Source: Paulownia fortunei (Eukaryota; Streptophyta; Magnoliopsida; Lamiales; Paulowniaceae). From it: a DNA stretch of 64,000 nt. Shown in pieces: positions 22,544 through 35,081 of this stretch (positions are counted from its first letter, which is position 1; every line of letters starts with the position of its first letter). A model generated the notes under the pieces. It saw nothing but the letters and a program-made list of their open reading frames with translations. It was not told the origin of the DNA and did not search any database. Location of the stretch: NCBI GenBank assembly GCA_019321725.1, contig CM033120.1, forward strand, positions 6,019,694-6,083,693, given 5' to 3'. The translations under genes were made by a program, and so were the position numbers.

Positions 22544-24371
22544 GCATCAATAAATGACCATACATGGATTGATCTTAATCCTAAATAGTTATAGATTTTT
22601 ATTTATTTCAATGTGATGTTTGATATGTTCACTAAAAGTTTGTTGGATAACATTCTTAATACTTGCATTTTGGGATTACTTTGGGGTAGGTAGCTGGTGA
22701 TGTAACTTACAAACATGCAATCCATACATTCCTAAGGGAAGTGAAAAGATGGTTCATTGATTAGTTAATTCTAGAACTATATAGTTTGAACGCTCAATTT
22801 ATAACTTAATTATAAATTAAATATTCACTAGTAAATTAACGATAGACAAGGATGGGTAGGTAATTAACGAGGTTAATAGTCAATGTAGATCTAATTATGA
22901 ATCATCTATGGAGAGTCAAATTATATGTAATAATTATATCGATGGACTACTTATAGTTGTTTTGAGTAAATTGTTCTATAATTACAAGATTGTAATTCCA
23001 AATTTTTAGTGTAGTCTTGAAATTAATAAATTTGATGATTAATTAAAGAGTTTGATTAACTATCTAAATTTATTGAAGCTTGAAACTACAGGTCCATAGG
23101 TTCCCAATCCACCTTCATAAACACCACAATGAACTATTATAGCAAATTAAATTAGACTTATATTTGTAGAACACTATTTCTAATTAAGTGTTAAATATAA
23201 AAATCAAATACTATCAAAAATTTATGATATTAAGCTGAATTGTCTGCCGCGGGCCTTAAATAAATATAATATATTTATTTTTGGTATTTATCATTTATAT
23301 ATTATATAGAATTGTGGATTCTAGATAATTATAAAAGGAAGATAAATATAACTCTTCATATAGTTATGGTTATTTTTCAATTAGAATTGGAAGAGGGAAA
23401 GGAAACTAGGGTATTCAACAAAAGAAATAAACCCCCTTCCCATTACATACAATTTTTTAGAGAAGAAAACTCTCCAAGCTTTACTGATTTTTTTTCCTTC
23501 TCCTCTCCTAGCAGTCTTGTGATTTCATGTGTTGAAAATATCACAAGATAAAATATAGAGTGTATGAGATTTAATTAGGTGTTGAGAACGTCCACTTATT
23601 CCTATTAGCATGGGGGCATAGATTGGAAGACCTGTGATTTTTGAAAGTATAAGGAAGAAAATGAATCATCTTTTATCTACTAGGTTATATTTTCTAAGCA
23701 CCATTCTTTATATAATAAATTAAAATAATGTAATCATACATTTTTTGTTGCGCCTGATCAGCCGTGTTTCTACTACTCCCGATTTAGCTAGAAAATAAAA
23801 AGTCAAAACTAAAAATTGGTATAGAGTCAGGCTATAAGAATATGTAATTTTAATTTTAAGTATGTATGAGAGGGTATTAGCTTTATTGAATGCAATTTTA
23901 TTCACGATGAATGATTATATCATGTGATGGATGTATGATGATAGATTTTGGTCTTTATTATTAGGTTCCCTAAGATTGCATAGATGATGTAATTAATTTT
24001 TTATTAGATAAGAAATTATAAACCCTAAATTATAGATACAGGATATTTGTAATTTTGTCTTATCTCCTCATCTTAAAAGATTGAGATATTTTGAAGATGG
24101 TAAAGAAGATGAAGGGAAAAAAATGATACATGGCGTGAGCCTTAATTCAGTTAAATAGTGTATTTGGAACCATGGTGCCTGAAAGTCAGGGCCACAGTGC
24201 CATTAAAAATTTTGTAGGATGTAATAGTTGGTGCCGCAGTGCCTGGTAGTCTAGCCATGATGCCAATTGCCAAATTGTTGGTAGTCATAAATCATGTTTA
24301 CTATTCCAAAATATTTTAAACTTGATATTTGTGCAAGTAAGAATGTTGTTTGTTCATTAATTTTAGCAATC
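22544..24371 (+). other. AT-rich stretch, possibly LTR and leader of the next Copia remnant
   Basis: No clear gene. It precedes a plus-strand Copia gag and holds a promoter-like AT-rich patch (about 23300) and pyrimidine-rich tracts, so it may contain that element's 5' LTR and leader. I could not define LTR ends or a primer site. The ORFs here have no domain. Confidence 0.35.
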
Positions 24372-25306
24372 ATGTGAGCTTCAAATCTCATTCTTGCATT
24401 ACTTGCTAATGAAAATTTGACTAGAGAAAAATTTGTTAAGTGGAAAAGTAACATAAACATCCTACTTATCTGTGAAAACTTCAAGTTTGTCCTTACAGAG
24501 GAATGTCCTCAAGAACCTGATGCTAATGTTGCTTGTAATGTACAAGAAATCTATGAAAAATAGATTGCAGCCAATAACAAGGCTCGTGCCTACTTACTGG
24601 CTGGCATGAATATTGTGCTTGGGTTGAAGCATGAAAAGACGGAGACTGCTAATTAGATACTGGAGTCTCTACAAATCATGTTTGAGTAACCTTCTGATCA
24701 ATCACGTCATGAATCTATGAAATTGACTATTAACAAGAATATGCAAAAAGGGACCTCAGTTAGGAAACATGTGTTGAACATGATCAACTATTTGAGTGAA
24801 ATTGGAATACATGATGCGACCATTAATGAGCGCACACATGTAAGTATGACTTTGGAATCACTCTTATTGATTTTTTTGCAATTCAAAAGTAAATATGCTA
24901 TGAACAAGATAAGTTATGATATAGCTTAATCGCTAAATGAGGTGAAGACTTTACCATTTCAAATGGAAAAGGGTAAAAAAGATGAAACAAATATTGTTGA
25001 GGATACATCTTTTTCAAATAATTGCAAGAAGAGGAAGAATAAAAAGGGCAATTTTGAGATCTAATCCAAAAAGATAAAGAAGAGTCCTAAAGACAAGAAG
25101 AAGAGAGACTACAAGAAAAAAACTTAAAAGAAGATGTTTCCTTGTGGAGTTGAGGGGGTATTGGAAGAGAAACCGTCCAAAGTATCTCTCCGAGCTCCAA
25201 GAGAATAAGAAAGGTAAATACAATTTGCTTGTTCTTGAAGCTTGTTTAGTGAAAGATGATTCATCATCTGGATAGTTGATTCAGGTGCTACTAATCATGT
25301 TTGTTC
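24372..25306 (+). pseudogene. Copia gag and protease-start remnant
   Basis: From the ATG at 24372 the frame reads SNLILALLANENLTREKFVK, then ENFKFVLTEECP, IAANNKARAYLLAGMNIVLG, VRKHVLNMINYLSEIGIHDA and a Lys-rich tail, the UBN2-type capsid of plant Copia. Several codons are stops. It ends with the protease motif WIVDSGATNHVCS, and exactly there (25306) a different Copia LTR begins, so this older element was cut by that insertion. Its continuation is not seen in the window. Confidence 0.85.
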
Positions 25307-27602
25307 TGTTAGAGTAGAGCCTAACGAGCTAATTGATTTGTCTATCCTTATGATCTTATATAAATAATCTTACTTTATTACATCTTTAAATGACAATCTT
25401 CATCATAAATTCGCCATAAGAATTAGATAAAGTCCTTGAATCACATATAGATATAGGGTATGGTCGCACATATGATAATGATCATGGAATATGACTCCAA
25501 GGCTGTGGTCTTAAAATGTTCTAAGTCAAGGATTATTAAGATAAGACATCAATGATCCTACTAAGATAAGACATCAGACATTAATGATTCTGTTGAGACT
25601 TGCGCACACAATACATGCTAGAAAGAGGATGCCTCGTTCTATAGGCATTGGTGTAGGGACACTAATACTTGTATGTGGGAGCCTGTTAAAGAATAAGTGC
25701 ATTGAACTACCACGCATGAAAATTCCCAATTGAAATATTCTGTTATATAATGTTAATTTTCTTATTACGATAGTACAAGAATTAGTTCTTGACTTGAGGT
25801 ACTATTGTAACCTTGTGCCTAACACTTCCACTTTGATGTATTCCTCGATTGCATGACAATCACAAGGGGTTTACATTAGGTGTAATATTTTCATATACGG
25901 AGATTAATGAGTGGCCAACAAAGGATCTATCACATATCTAGATGAATAAGCGAATCTCCTATGTATTCTACTATAGTTGACCCAAATCCTTGGCCAAGGT
26001 TGGATGGAAATTAAACGAGAATTTTTTAAATTGTTCATCATCGAGTCAAGAAAATTGGAATGGATACATTGTTATTAAACTATTGGAGTTTCGAGTAATA
26101 ATTCATGCCCCAGGCTTAATCGAGATATTAATTGATAGAAGGATCATACTTCCATGGTACTCGTAATTAGAATAAGTTTTCCATTCACCTAAGACTAGGT
26201 GTCGTGATGTTTAGCTAAGACTAGGAGTCATGATGCATGTGCTTCTTTTGACTTGTGAGTTCTTAATGTGTTAGTTTCAAGATGATTAATTAATTGGATT
26301 AACTAATCAAAATATTTAATTTGTTCAACTAAATCACAAAAGTTGTGAGCCTACAGATAGCTTAGAGTATACCTAAGGGGTCACACATTAAGTTGGAAAG
26401 AGTACACTTCTAGTCAAAATATATCCAAAAGTTTGATAAAATTAATTATGAGAGATTAATTAATTAGGAGCTCAACTTAATTTAAAGAGTTAAACCAATT
26501 TATCTAATTAAATCAAATAATTATTTAATTAGATCTAATGACATTAGTGATTCCATTTGGAGCTAATTAATTAATTGATATAATTAATTAAGTAAAAATT
26601 AATTTAAAGAGTTAAATTAATTTATTTGATTAAATAATATAATAATTTAATTAGACCTAATATGATTAGGAGCCCTACATGTGATCAAGTTAATTAATTG
26701 ATATGATTGATTAATTAAATTGGGTATATTAAATAATAAGATTATTTAATAGATTCTAATATGCTTATAAAACCCAAGTGAAATCAATTAATTAAGTTGG
26801 ACTTATTTAATAAATGGAGATTAATTAATTGAATTTAATTAAATTAATTAAAGTCCAAGCTCAAGCTAAATGGCTCGTAGGAGGCCTATTAGGAAGTTTA
26901 ATTACAAGAATGAAACTTGTCTTGAATTTTGATGGAAAGAAGGAATCGAATAAAGAAAGAAGCAAGTGGAAACCTTATAGGACTAGGATTGGAGGAGTCC
27001 TATATAAGGACTCCCCATATGGCCATGAAAAAGAGCTTTCTTGAGAGGAAAATTGACCAGTAATAAAACAGAAAAACCACCCACTTTGTCTCTCTTGTTT
27101 TGATTCCTTCCCTATCAAAAGGTTCCACCTTTTAATCATGAGTTCAATTCTTCTATTCACTAGTTGAATTAAGAATTGAATTCTACATATCTAGAGTAGA
27201 ATATGTCTTTTAGATTTACTAGCATACATCCAAGTGATGTGAAAATATCCAACGTGTGGATACACTTAGAGGGGTAATACTTGGACTCTAAGCGAACCAT
27301 TTCCAATAAGACGGTTATGGAATCAAGATTTGCGAAAGCAATTCATGGATGGATTCAAGATTTGTGAAGGAGCTCATGGAGATAGAACGATTTGGATCGT
27401 TACATGCATCTTCTTGATATAGAGTGCAAATTAAAGTAAAAGTTTATGAAACCTCATGCTATGGTAATAGAAAATGCAAAATTGAGTAATCATAAATGGG
27501 TTCTGGGATTCATATTATTACATGTGATGCCATATTTGTTTTTATTTAAAAATAAATCAATTTTGCTACGTATATGCTTTCCTTAATCGTGCGAACCCAA
27601 CA
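25307..27602 (+). repeat. 5' LTR of Copia 2
   Basis: 2296 bp, starts TGTTAGAGTAG and ends GAACCCAACA. It is the same family as 4158-6365, 37867-39968 and 45158-47001. Its 3' half has the AATTAATT-rich tract characteristic of the family. Confidence 0.9.
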
Positions 27603-27603
27603 G

Positions 27604-27616
27604 TGTTATCAAAGCC
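27604..27616 (+). promoter_or_regulatory. Primer-binding site of Copia 2, initiator tRNA-Met type
   Basis: TGTTATCAAAGCC, one base after the LTR, resembles the plant Copia primer site TGGTATCAGAGCC with two differences. Confidence 0.75.
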
Positions 27617-29749
27617 AAGGTTCATTCATTTTTTATACTTTTTTGAATGTGTTTATTTATTTTTTATGTAAATCAATGAATTTGTTTATTTGGTATCATG
27701 GTGTTTATTGTTGTCGAGTGTTGAAATAGTAAACAAGATGGGACAAATAAAAAATAAAAACAAATTATTGGAAATCTATGCGTATAGTGCCTAGTAGGTC
27801 ACTACCATCGAGGTGCTGACTGTTGACATTGTGTCTCCTGGCATGTTTTCATGACCATACATTTGGACCCGCAACACCTATTTTTGGTGCCACAACCCCA
27901 TATGCAATTAGTCCTAACATGAGTGAATGCCTATTTTATTTCGTCTAATTTCGTAACTATCATGCAATTGATTTGTTTTAATTGTTAAAACTTTCAAGAA
28001 GATCAAAACGAAAAAATGACCATAAGAGTTGATTTCTTGATTCAAGAATATGATTCTTGAGTTCAAGATTTCAAGTTTTGCATTCAAAGATTTGATTCTT
28101 GAATTTAAGACTTCATGATTTGTGAAATTTTGAAACTCTTCATTCAATAGCATCAAGATTTGTGAAAATTTGAAATTATTGAATTGGTGGCAGTATTAAA
28201 AATCAAAGAAGTTGATTTCTTGATCAAGAAAATTTGTTCTTGATTGAGTTTTTCCAAAATTTCTTGATAAGATCAAGAAATCAAAAATTCTTGATGTTGA
28301 TTAAGAAAAGAGGCAAAAGCTCTAAACTTATGCCTGTTTCAGTTTGACAAAGCAAACACTGCACAAAAATTACTTTTTCAAAATTAAAGTTAATAGTTAA
28401 TTTTATGAAAAAATATTTTTTTTGAAAAACTAAGAATTTTGATTCCAAATTTGAAAGAAATTGCATATAAAATAATCTGTAAACTTATATGCTTTCATTA
28501 TCATGTGATGATTTGTGTTAAGCATGTAGTTGGATGATCATGAAGTCTAGGCCAATGTGATTAGTTTAAATTTATGCACTTATTAGTTAATTTTTAGATT
28601 TTAATAAAATGAAGTTGCAAGTCTTGACTTTCTCTAGTTTTTTTATTCTCGATGTGTTTCTATCTCAATCTTATGTACCTCCCCTTAGAATCTTGTAATT
28701 TTAGCAATTGTAATGAGAGTAGAATTAGGTGGAGAGGTATATCTTTTTGTAATTAGGCAGATATTACAAGAAGATGGAATGCAGATGGAGGAAAATGAGG
28801 AATCAAGACTCATGAATGTATGAGATATATTTATATAATAAATAAGTTTATTTTCCTGTTTATTATCACCCTTAGATTGACCTTGATTCACTTTGGCTCG
28901 AGTGGATCGTGTAGGATTAAAGACTCATGATCATCTATTTATTTTAGTATGTATGTGATGCATGTTACGTTTATTTAATACTTTCCTTATGATGTATGCT
29001 TTCCATCATTAGGATAGTGAACATTAAATAAACAAGATAAGAAAATGATGAGATCTTATATAATAAATCGAGTATGACCCTCATGTGAAAAATTTCAAGT
29101 TGAGAACCTTGATTGGTTTGATATCAACATAAATGGAAATTATTGGGTGAGACCCAGTCGTCCATGCCTTTCATCAAAAGTAGTTGGCATGTGAAACGCT
29201 ACCAAGCTTAGTCATTAGCTACGAGTTGTGGGATGTGCCAAGCGGAGGTAATAGCTATGACCACTACTAGCATGGAGATGCCCATGGGGTGGGAGGTCTA
29301 AGGGTGTTGACCACAAGTCATGGGACATTAGTTGTCTTGCTCACATAATGTTTGATGGGCAATGATTGACACATAGTATATGTGCTCATAAAATTGGGGT
29401 GTATAGGAAGAGGTAAGACAAAATAGCTTGAGGGGTTGCATGGGAAAGCAATTGTGAATGTAGTTAGTTACCTTTTAGTTTTGTCATATGGGCTTATAAA
29501 ATTAGGATGTATGTCAAGACTAAATGGACCTGAGGCCCACTAGGAAATTGGATTACCTGAATTGTAATATAGAGAGTGATGAGATTTGAATAAAATAGTG
29601 AGAGATATTTATGGTTAAAGACCAAATCATAAATAGATATTAATAGAATGAATGCTCATTATTCTATCTCTCATAGGATAATAGTTATTGCTAGTAATTT
29701 CACTCAGGTTAATCTAGATACATAAACAAACTTACAGGTTCAATCTATC
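27617..29749 (+). other. Untranslated leader of Copia 2
   Basis: No intact ORF. The segment around 29130-29400 matches the leader of Copia 3 (about 40920-41200) in order and wording. The capsid-coding part of gag seems deleted, since the sequence passes from the leader to the zinc-knuckle region near 29750. Confidence 0.65.
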
Positions 29750-31161
29750 TGAAAGGATAGATGTTTGTTACCACTGTGGATATTTAGAGCAAGGAAAAAA
29801 GAAGCGCAATTTAAATACGAAGGAGTTCTAATTCAACTTTTCACTTTGTTGAAATCAACTTAATATGAAGGAGTTCTAATTCAACTTTTCACTTTGTTGA
29901 AATCAACTATTAAGGTTAATAATTTTTTCTTGGGTATTGGATACCAAATATGACCCCATCTCTACAAGAGGTTGCGGAAGATGACAAGAAAATGGAGACT
30001 AAGATAAAAGACAAAACTTAAGCTTGCGAATGAACCAAGTGTTACTTTATTAATTATAGAAACTCTCTACTTAGCTCTAGATGGAATTAGGGTAGTATTA
30101 GTTTTTTATCTTTGCTACATTGAAAAATGAACTATACAATCTCAAATTTTCATGCAACATAATCAATAACATTAGAATTAGATAAACAAAAAGGTGTATA
30201 CTTGTGGAAAGCTAGATTAGGTCATATTTCTAAAGAAAGAGTTCACAAGATGGAACATTTGCTTGATTTTTCAGAATTGCCAGGGGTGCCAACTTGTAAA
30301 TCTTATCTCAAGGGAAAGATGATCAGATCACCATGTGTAGGACAAAGGACGAAACCACTTCTTTAGATTTGATCCAAATGGACATATGCAGTCCACTATG
30401 TGTTGGTGCACGAGCAAACTATTCTTACTTCATTACTCGAAGATCCTTTGAAGGGTTCAACAAATTTGGACATGAAGTAAAGAATTAAGTTGACCAAATA
30501 TTTAATCCATTAATGTAATCAAAGAAGCTAATACTAAAGCACAAGTTCTTTGATTATCTAATAGAGAATTTGAGATTTAATTATTTTTTCTTTCTTTATG
30601 AGAATTCACCATAGAATCGATGACATTCTTATCAATTAAGAATGTCATTTAAGTTGGTGAACAAAATACCATACAAGATATGATGTGATAAAGACCCCTC
30701 ATATACATAGCTAAGGGTATGATGGAGCCTACTTCCTTAAAGCAGTTAGTAGGAGATAAGTTGGATGTAAAATCCAGCTTATGCAAATTTATAGGGTATC
30801 AAATGAGTCCATTAGATACTATTTATTTGATCTCTAGAAATAAAGTTGTTTATTTTCTAAGGATGCCACCTACTTAAGAAGAAGGAGTATGTATTGAATA
30901 GAAATGGCTAAGTCATAGAGTTTGAAAAAGTTCAAGAACCATAATTTGTCCTACAAGTGACAATGATGCAAGAATACATTACTAAAACTTCTAGTACACA
31001 ACCTCGAAAGAGATCTAGAAGGATATCGGGGCTACTATATGATAAGGACATTTTGCTAGAGAGCAATAAGAAGGATCTTCTTGTTGAATATTGATCCAAG
31101 TAAGGAGTAATGTTTTATGACATCAACTCAGGAAGATGGAGAAAGGCCATGCAATCCGAAA
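29750..31161 (+). pseudogene. Copia 2 polyprotein remnant: zinc knuckle to start of RT
   Basis: In shifting frames: CYHCGYLEQGKKKR (knuckle, about 29768), SWVLDTKY (dead protease, about 29932), LWKARLGHISKERVHKM and CKSYLKGKMIRSPCV (pre-integrase, 30200-30330), integrase core traces, KLDVKSSLCKFIGY (about 30760) and DINSGRWRKAMQSE (RT start, 31115-31160). A 48-bp tandem duplication lies at 29819-29907. It is not functional. Confidence 0.8.
29819..29907 (+). repeat. 48-bp tandem duplication
   Basis: The block starting GAAGGAGTTCTAATTC at 29819 is repeated from 29867, nearly identical, inside the decayed gag/protease region. Confidence 0.85.
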
Positions 31162-31166
31162 GATAT

Positions 31167-33380
31167 CTTTAGTCTTTTTCAAGTACTTCAGGATCATCTT
31201 CACAGCTTTCCAGTGCTTCTCACAAGGATTGGATGATATCTACTCATGACATTCAAAACATGTGTGACATCAGGCCTCTTATTTAGCATACCATATATTA
31301 TGCTTCCAATGGAGGATGCATAAGGTATGCGGGTCAATCTTTCTCTATCCCTAGGAGTCTTAAGGGACAGACTTTGAGACATAAACGCCATGACTTATTA
31401 GCAAGAATCCTTGTTTGGATTCTTCCATACTGGACCTCTTTAGTAATTTAGCTATATACGTGGATTGGGATAGTGTGATCATCCTCTTTGATCTATCTCA
31501 TAGATCTTTATTTCCAGAATAAAGGATGATTGATTCTCCCAAATCCTACATGGAAAACTAGTTAGACAACCAAGTCTTAGTTGACTGGAAAACTGGTTAG
31601 ACAACCTAGTCTTTGTTGACTTCAACATCCCTACATCATTCCCAATGAGTAGGATGTCATCAACATACAACACAATAAATGTCACTGTGCTCCCACTAGC
31701 CTTCTTGTAAACATATGGTTTATTCGGGTTTTTTTTTGGAAATTAAATGATTTGATTGTCTCCTCAAATTAGATGTTCCAACTTTGGGAAGCCTGCTAGA
31801 GTTCATAATTGGATCTCTAAAATTTGAAAACCTTTTCCTCGCTCTCTTTAGATATGAAGCTTTCAGGCTACATCATAAAGGTCTCTTCCTTAATGTTTCC
31901 ATTAAGAAAACATTGTTCACATCCATCTGCCATATCCCATGGTTATAATACGCTGATATGGTTACCAGAATATATATGGATTTTAGCATCGCTACTGTCG
32001 AGAAGGCTTCCTCATAATCAATTATTTACTTCTGAGTATAACCTTTTACAAGTCCCTACCTCTCCATTTACTCCAAACTTCTACTTGTAGGCCTATTTAT
32101 AGTAAATGAGAACTATTCTTTATGGTGGCTCCACAAGGTCCATACCTTGTTGGAGTACACGGAGTCCATCTTGAATTGCATGGCATCTTGCTAACTTCTC
32201 GAGTTGAAGTTAGACATCACCTATCCATAAGTCTTAAGGATAATTATAAAGGGAGAACCTCCTTATTCTAAGAAAAAAGCCATACTTCTTAGGCAGCGTT
32301 GAGACCTTTCCAATTCTCTATAGAGGTATTGTGTCAAAAGGCCTAACCTCAATTTGTTGGTCCATTACTATGTCTGTTGGGACGTCTTATGGTTCTTAAA
32401 CTTTTTAAAGTTCCATGACTTTGCCATTTCTATCTAATAGAAATTCCTTCTCTAAGAAGGTGGCATTCCTTGAAATAAACACCCTTTGTTCCGAGGAGTC
32501 ATAGAAGTAATATCAATGTATTCCTTTGGATACCCCACAAACTTGTATAAACTAAATCTCATATCCAATTTATCTCTCACTTGTTGCTTCGTGTAAGCAG
32601 CACACCTCCATAAACTAAGGTATTTGTAGGAGGGTGGTTTCCCACACCACATCTCATATAGTATTTTAGGCACCGACTTAGATGACACTCTATTCAATAG
32701 ATATACCGCTGTTTCTAGGGCATAGTCCTAAAATAAAATGTGAAGTCCAGTGAAACTCATCATCGATTGAACTACATCTAATAGAGTTCAATTCTTATGC
32801 TCCACAACTCCATTGAGTTGAGAAGTAGTAGGAGGAGTCCACTAAGAGAGAATCCTATTCTCCTTTAGATAACCAAGAAACTCTGTGCTTAAGTATTCTA
32901 CTCATCAATCTGATTGAAGAGCTTTGATATTTCCAAGAATATCCAATTCTTAAAACTGCATCTTCTTCCAACAACTCTTGTGGGCCCTCTCCTAATGGGC
33001 GACTTGAATTGGCTTGTTTAATGTATTTGTTCTCTAAGCAAGAACCCGCATATATGTACTAGCGTCACTTCACCGATGCGTATGGAGTGAGACATCCTCC
33101 TCATGCAAGCATACATCATATGCACGAGTCTTATTGGGCTATTCAATGTCCTATCTCAAAAAGCCCTCGACCCAAAACTTATTTAAGTCCAAAGTCTTAA
33201 AAGTATATTCCATGCCCCATAGCTAAGTTTGGTATAAGGACTTTATCTAATTAACATACGTAACTAAAGATAAATAAAAATTCCTATTTTATTAACATGA
33301 GTTTAAAAAGATTGTTTTACAAATATAAGGGTATATAAAAGATATCTAATCTAATTAGCGCGTCAAGCACTAGTTTAACA
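31167..33380 (-). mobile_element. Inverted, internally deleted Copia fragment
   Basis: On the minus strand, from the right: the first about 370 bp of a Copia LTR (33380-33013, start TGTTAAACTAG), a short jump to an inner LTR piece (about 33010-32960), then integrase (32900-32452, VSSKSVPKILYEMWCGKPPS and KFVGYP) and RT (31685-31479, FIVLYVDDILLIGNDVG) to a stump at RNase H (31391-31200). Gag and the 3' end are missing. It replaces about 290 bp of Copia 2's RT and is bordered by GATAT at 31162-31166 and 33381-33385. Confidence 0.8.
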
Positions 33381-34030
33381 GATATGGCATAGGGATGTGA
33401 AAACTGCCTTCTTCAATAAGGGTATTGAAAAAGAGATCTATATTAGCAGCCTAAGGGCTTCATATCCAACAAAGGCAAGCAAAAGGTTTTTGAGCTTTAG
33501 AGATCCATATACGATGTTAAATAAATTTTCTGAAGGTTGAACATTTAATTTTCAACAATCAAAAGGTTGGATTTTCTTAGGAATATGGATGAACCAAGTG
33601 CCTGCAAGAGGGTTAGTGAGAGCATGGTGATGTTTGTTGTGTTTTACGTTGATAACATTCTACTCATAGGGATAATGTAGGAATGTTGTATTCAATTGAG
33701 ACATGTCATCTATGAAGTTCCCCTTATAGGATTTGGAAATAACATCTTAGGATTTGGGATTGAGGTCTATAGAGATTGATCATAAATGATACTTTGACTA
33801 TACTAAATCTAACTATATAGTTTAGATGCTAAATGGGTTTAACATGAAAGAATCCAAGGAGAGATTCTTGCTTTTAAGTCATGGGATTTTGCTTTCAAAG
33901 GCCCTGTCCCCAAGGACTTCTAAAAGAAAGGAAAAGAATGACTCACATACTTTATATATCAGTGGTTGGAAGTGTAAAATATGCAAATCTATGTATATAA
34001 TATGATACCATAAATGCTCTGAGTATCACG
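33381..34030 (+). pseudogene. Copia 2 RT and RNase H remnant
   Basis: Resumes after the inverted insert. Traces in several frames include IYDV, an LITFYS-like relic of the RT palm, RFLLLSHGILLSKA and ITSRYQSS near 34030. It carries many stops and shifts, and corresponds to 43930-44600 of Copia 3. Confidence 0.7.
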
Positions 34031-34273
34031 AGTAGATATCAATCTAGCAGACATACGCTCGACCTGGGCTTTCCTGCAGTAAACGAGCTGCTTGTCATGG
34101 GGAATGCACCCTTTTGGTGGGTACAGTGGCTCCCCCACCACGATGCCTGTAGGTCAAGCCTATATGGGCTTGACCTCCGTCTCTCTCTGTGAGGCAGCGT
34201 ACTTTCCTACCTCTGTAGTTGTTCCCCTATCCCACATAATTTCACCAACAATCGCATTGATTTTAGATACATA
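34031..34273. other. Unassigned, relatively GC-rich junction segment with a hairpin
   Basis: Clearly higher in GC than the neighbouring sequence. It contains a perfect 10-bp inverted repeat at 34151-34160 and 34167-34176 with a 6-base loop. It is neither Copia 2 nor clearly part of the following gag-like remnant. Origin unknown. Confidence 0.4.
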
Positions 34274-35081
34274 GTGGGTGTTCCTCCCAAGACTATTGAG
34301 GCCATAACTAATTCACTTGATTATGATAGAGAATTGTGGAAAAAGGAAGAGTCTAGTGAGTTGAATAGGAGTGATAGTACATTGGAGTTGGGAGAGTCAT
34401 TATCTAGGGGATCTGGCGAGTCCGATGGAGAGAGTGAGGAGGTTGAGTCAGAAGGGAAGTCTGTGGAGCTTCTCCTAGTTGTTCAGCATAGTTGTATTAT
34501 GGATGTAGAGGTTTGTGATACTTATTTGACTTTAGGGTACCTTAAAGTGTTGAACAAAAAACTTATGCTACTATCTTATTACAAGCTAGTTCTTCCTACT
34601 ATATATATGAGTCTCCTGAGTGACCACATCACGGTGTTTGGCATACTTTACTAGCGGGTTCACCATCTCTCCCCTTCCTCTCCTTGCTGACATTGTGAGG
34701 AGTTTAGGTATTAATCTTAAATAGCTTACCCTAAATGCCTTTTTATCCTTCCTGTATTTTTGTCATCAGTTAGAGGCATTCGGGCTTCCTATCACCTTAG
34801 ATAGTTTTCATGCTCTCTTCACGGTGTAGAGAGTACCTTATGATTCATTCTTCTATTTCTATCCCTGTTTAGGGTTCAAGTTTTTAGGAGGGTGTCCCTC
34901 GTCTCAAGGTCCTTGGAAGGAGCGATTCTTTTATGTCAAGAATGGAGGATAAGGGATTCCCACAGTGTGAAGTAGTATACCTTTGAAGATATATCTTAGT
35001 GAGGTTCACTCTAATATCCAGCTTAGGTGTAGAGGGATGGGGTTGTTTAAGACCTTGTTCGACCTATGTTGTTTAGTTTTG
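34274..35081 (+). pseudogene. Plant gag-like (putative gypsy-type, Transposase_28-like) remnant, first part
   Basis: The first 126 codons (34274-34654) give an acidic, Ser/Glu-rich N-terminus and then SLLSDH. After one frameshift the sequence continues FTISPLPLLADIVRSLGINL, FLYFCHQLEAFGLPITLDSF and YFYPCLGFKFLGG, with a few stops. This matches the pattern of the plant domain often called putative gypsy-type transposon (PF04195), found in gag-like ORFs of plant elements. It is broken at 35081 by an LTR. The domain call is from memory of the motif pattern and needs a profile search. Confidence 0.55.
34828..35081 (+). repeat. Left copy of a 254-bp direct duplication flanking an LTR
   Basis: Runs from AGAGAGTACC to GTTTAGTTTTG and is repeated at 37302-37554 at roughly 94% identity by eye. 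The copies abut the LTR ends exactly. Confidence 0.9.

Larger units (their letters stand above)
25307..34030 (+). mobile_element. Decayed Copia retrotransposon 2
   Basis: A plus-strand Copia element with a full 5' LTR (25307-27602), primer site, leader and polyprotein remnant up to RNase H near 34030. It is interrupted by an inverted Copia fragment (31167-33380). No 3' LTR is found in the window; the sequence changes to an unrelated unit after about 34030. The left flank TGTTC (25302-25306) would be one target duplication copy. Confidence 0.8.

Noticed and set aside
8762..22548. Clean target duplication for the Athila/Tat-type element
   Set aside because: ACATT and GCATC share only three bases; called uncertain rather than confirmed.
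22544..22760. Possible Copia RNase H tail (a DMFTKSLLDNI-like reading near 22620)
   Set aside because: Only a short weak resemblance, no neighbouring RNase H motifs and no LTR following in a consistent place.
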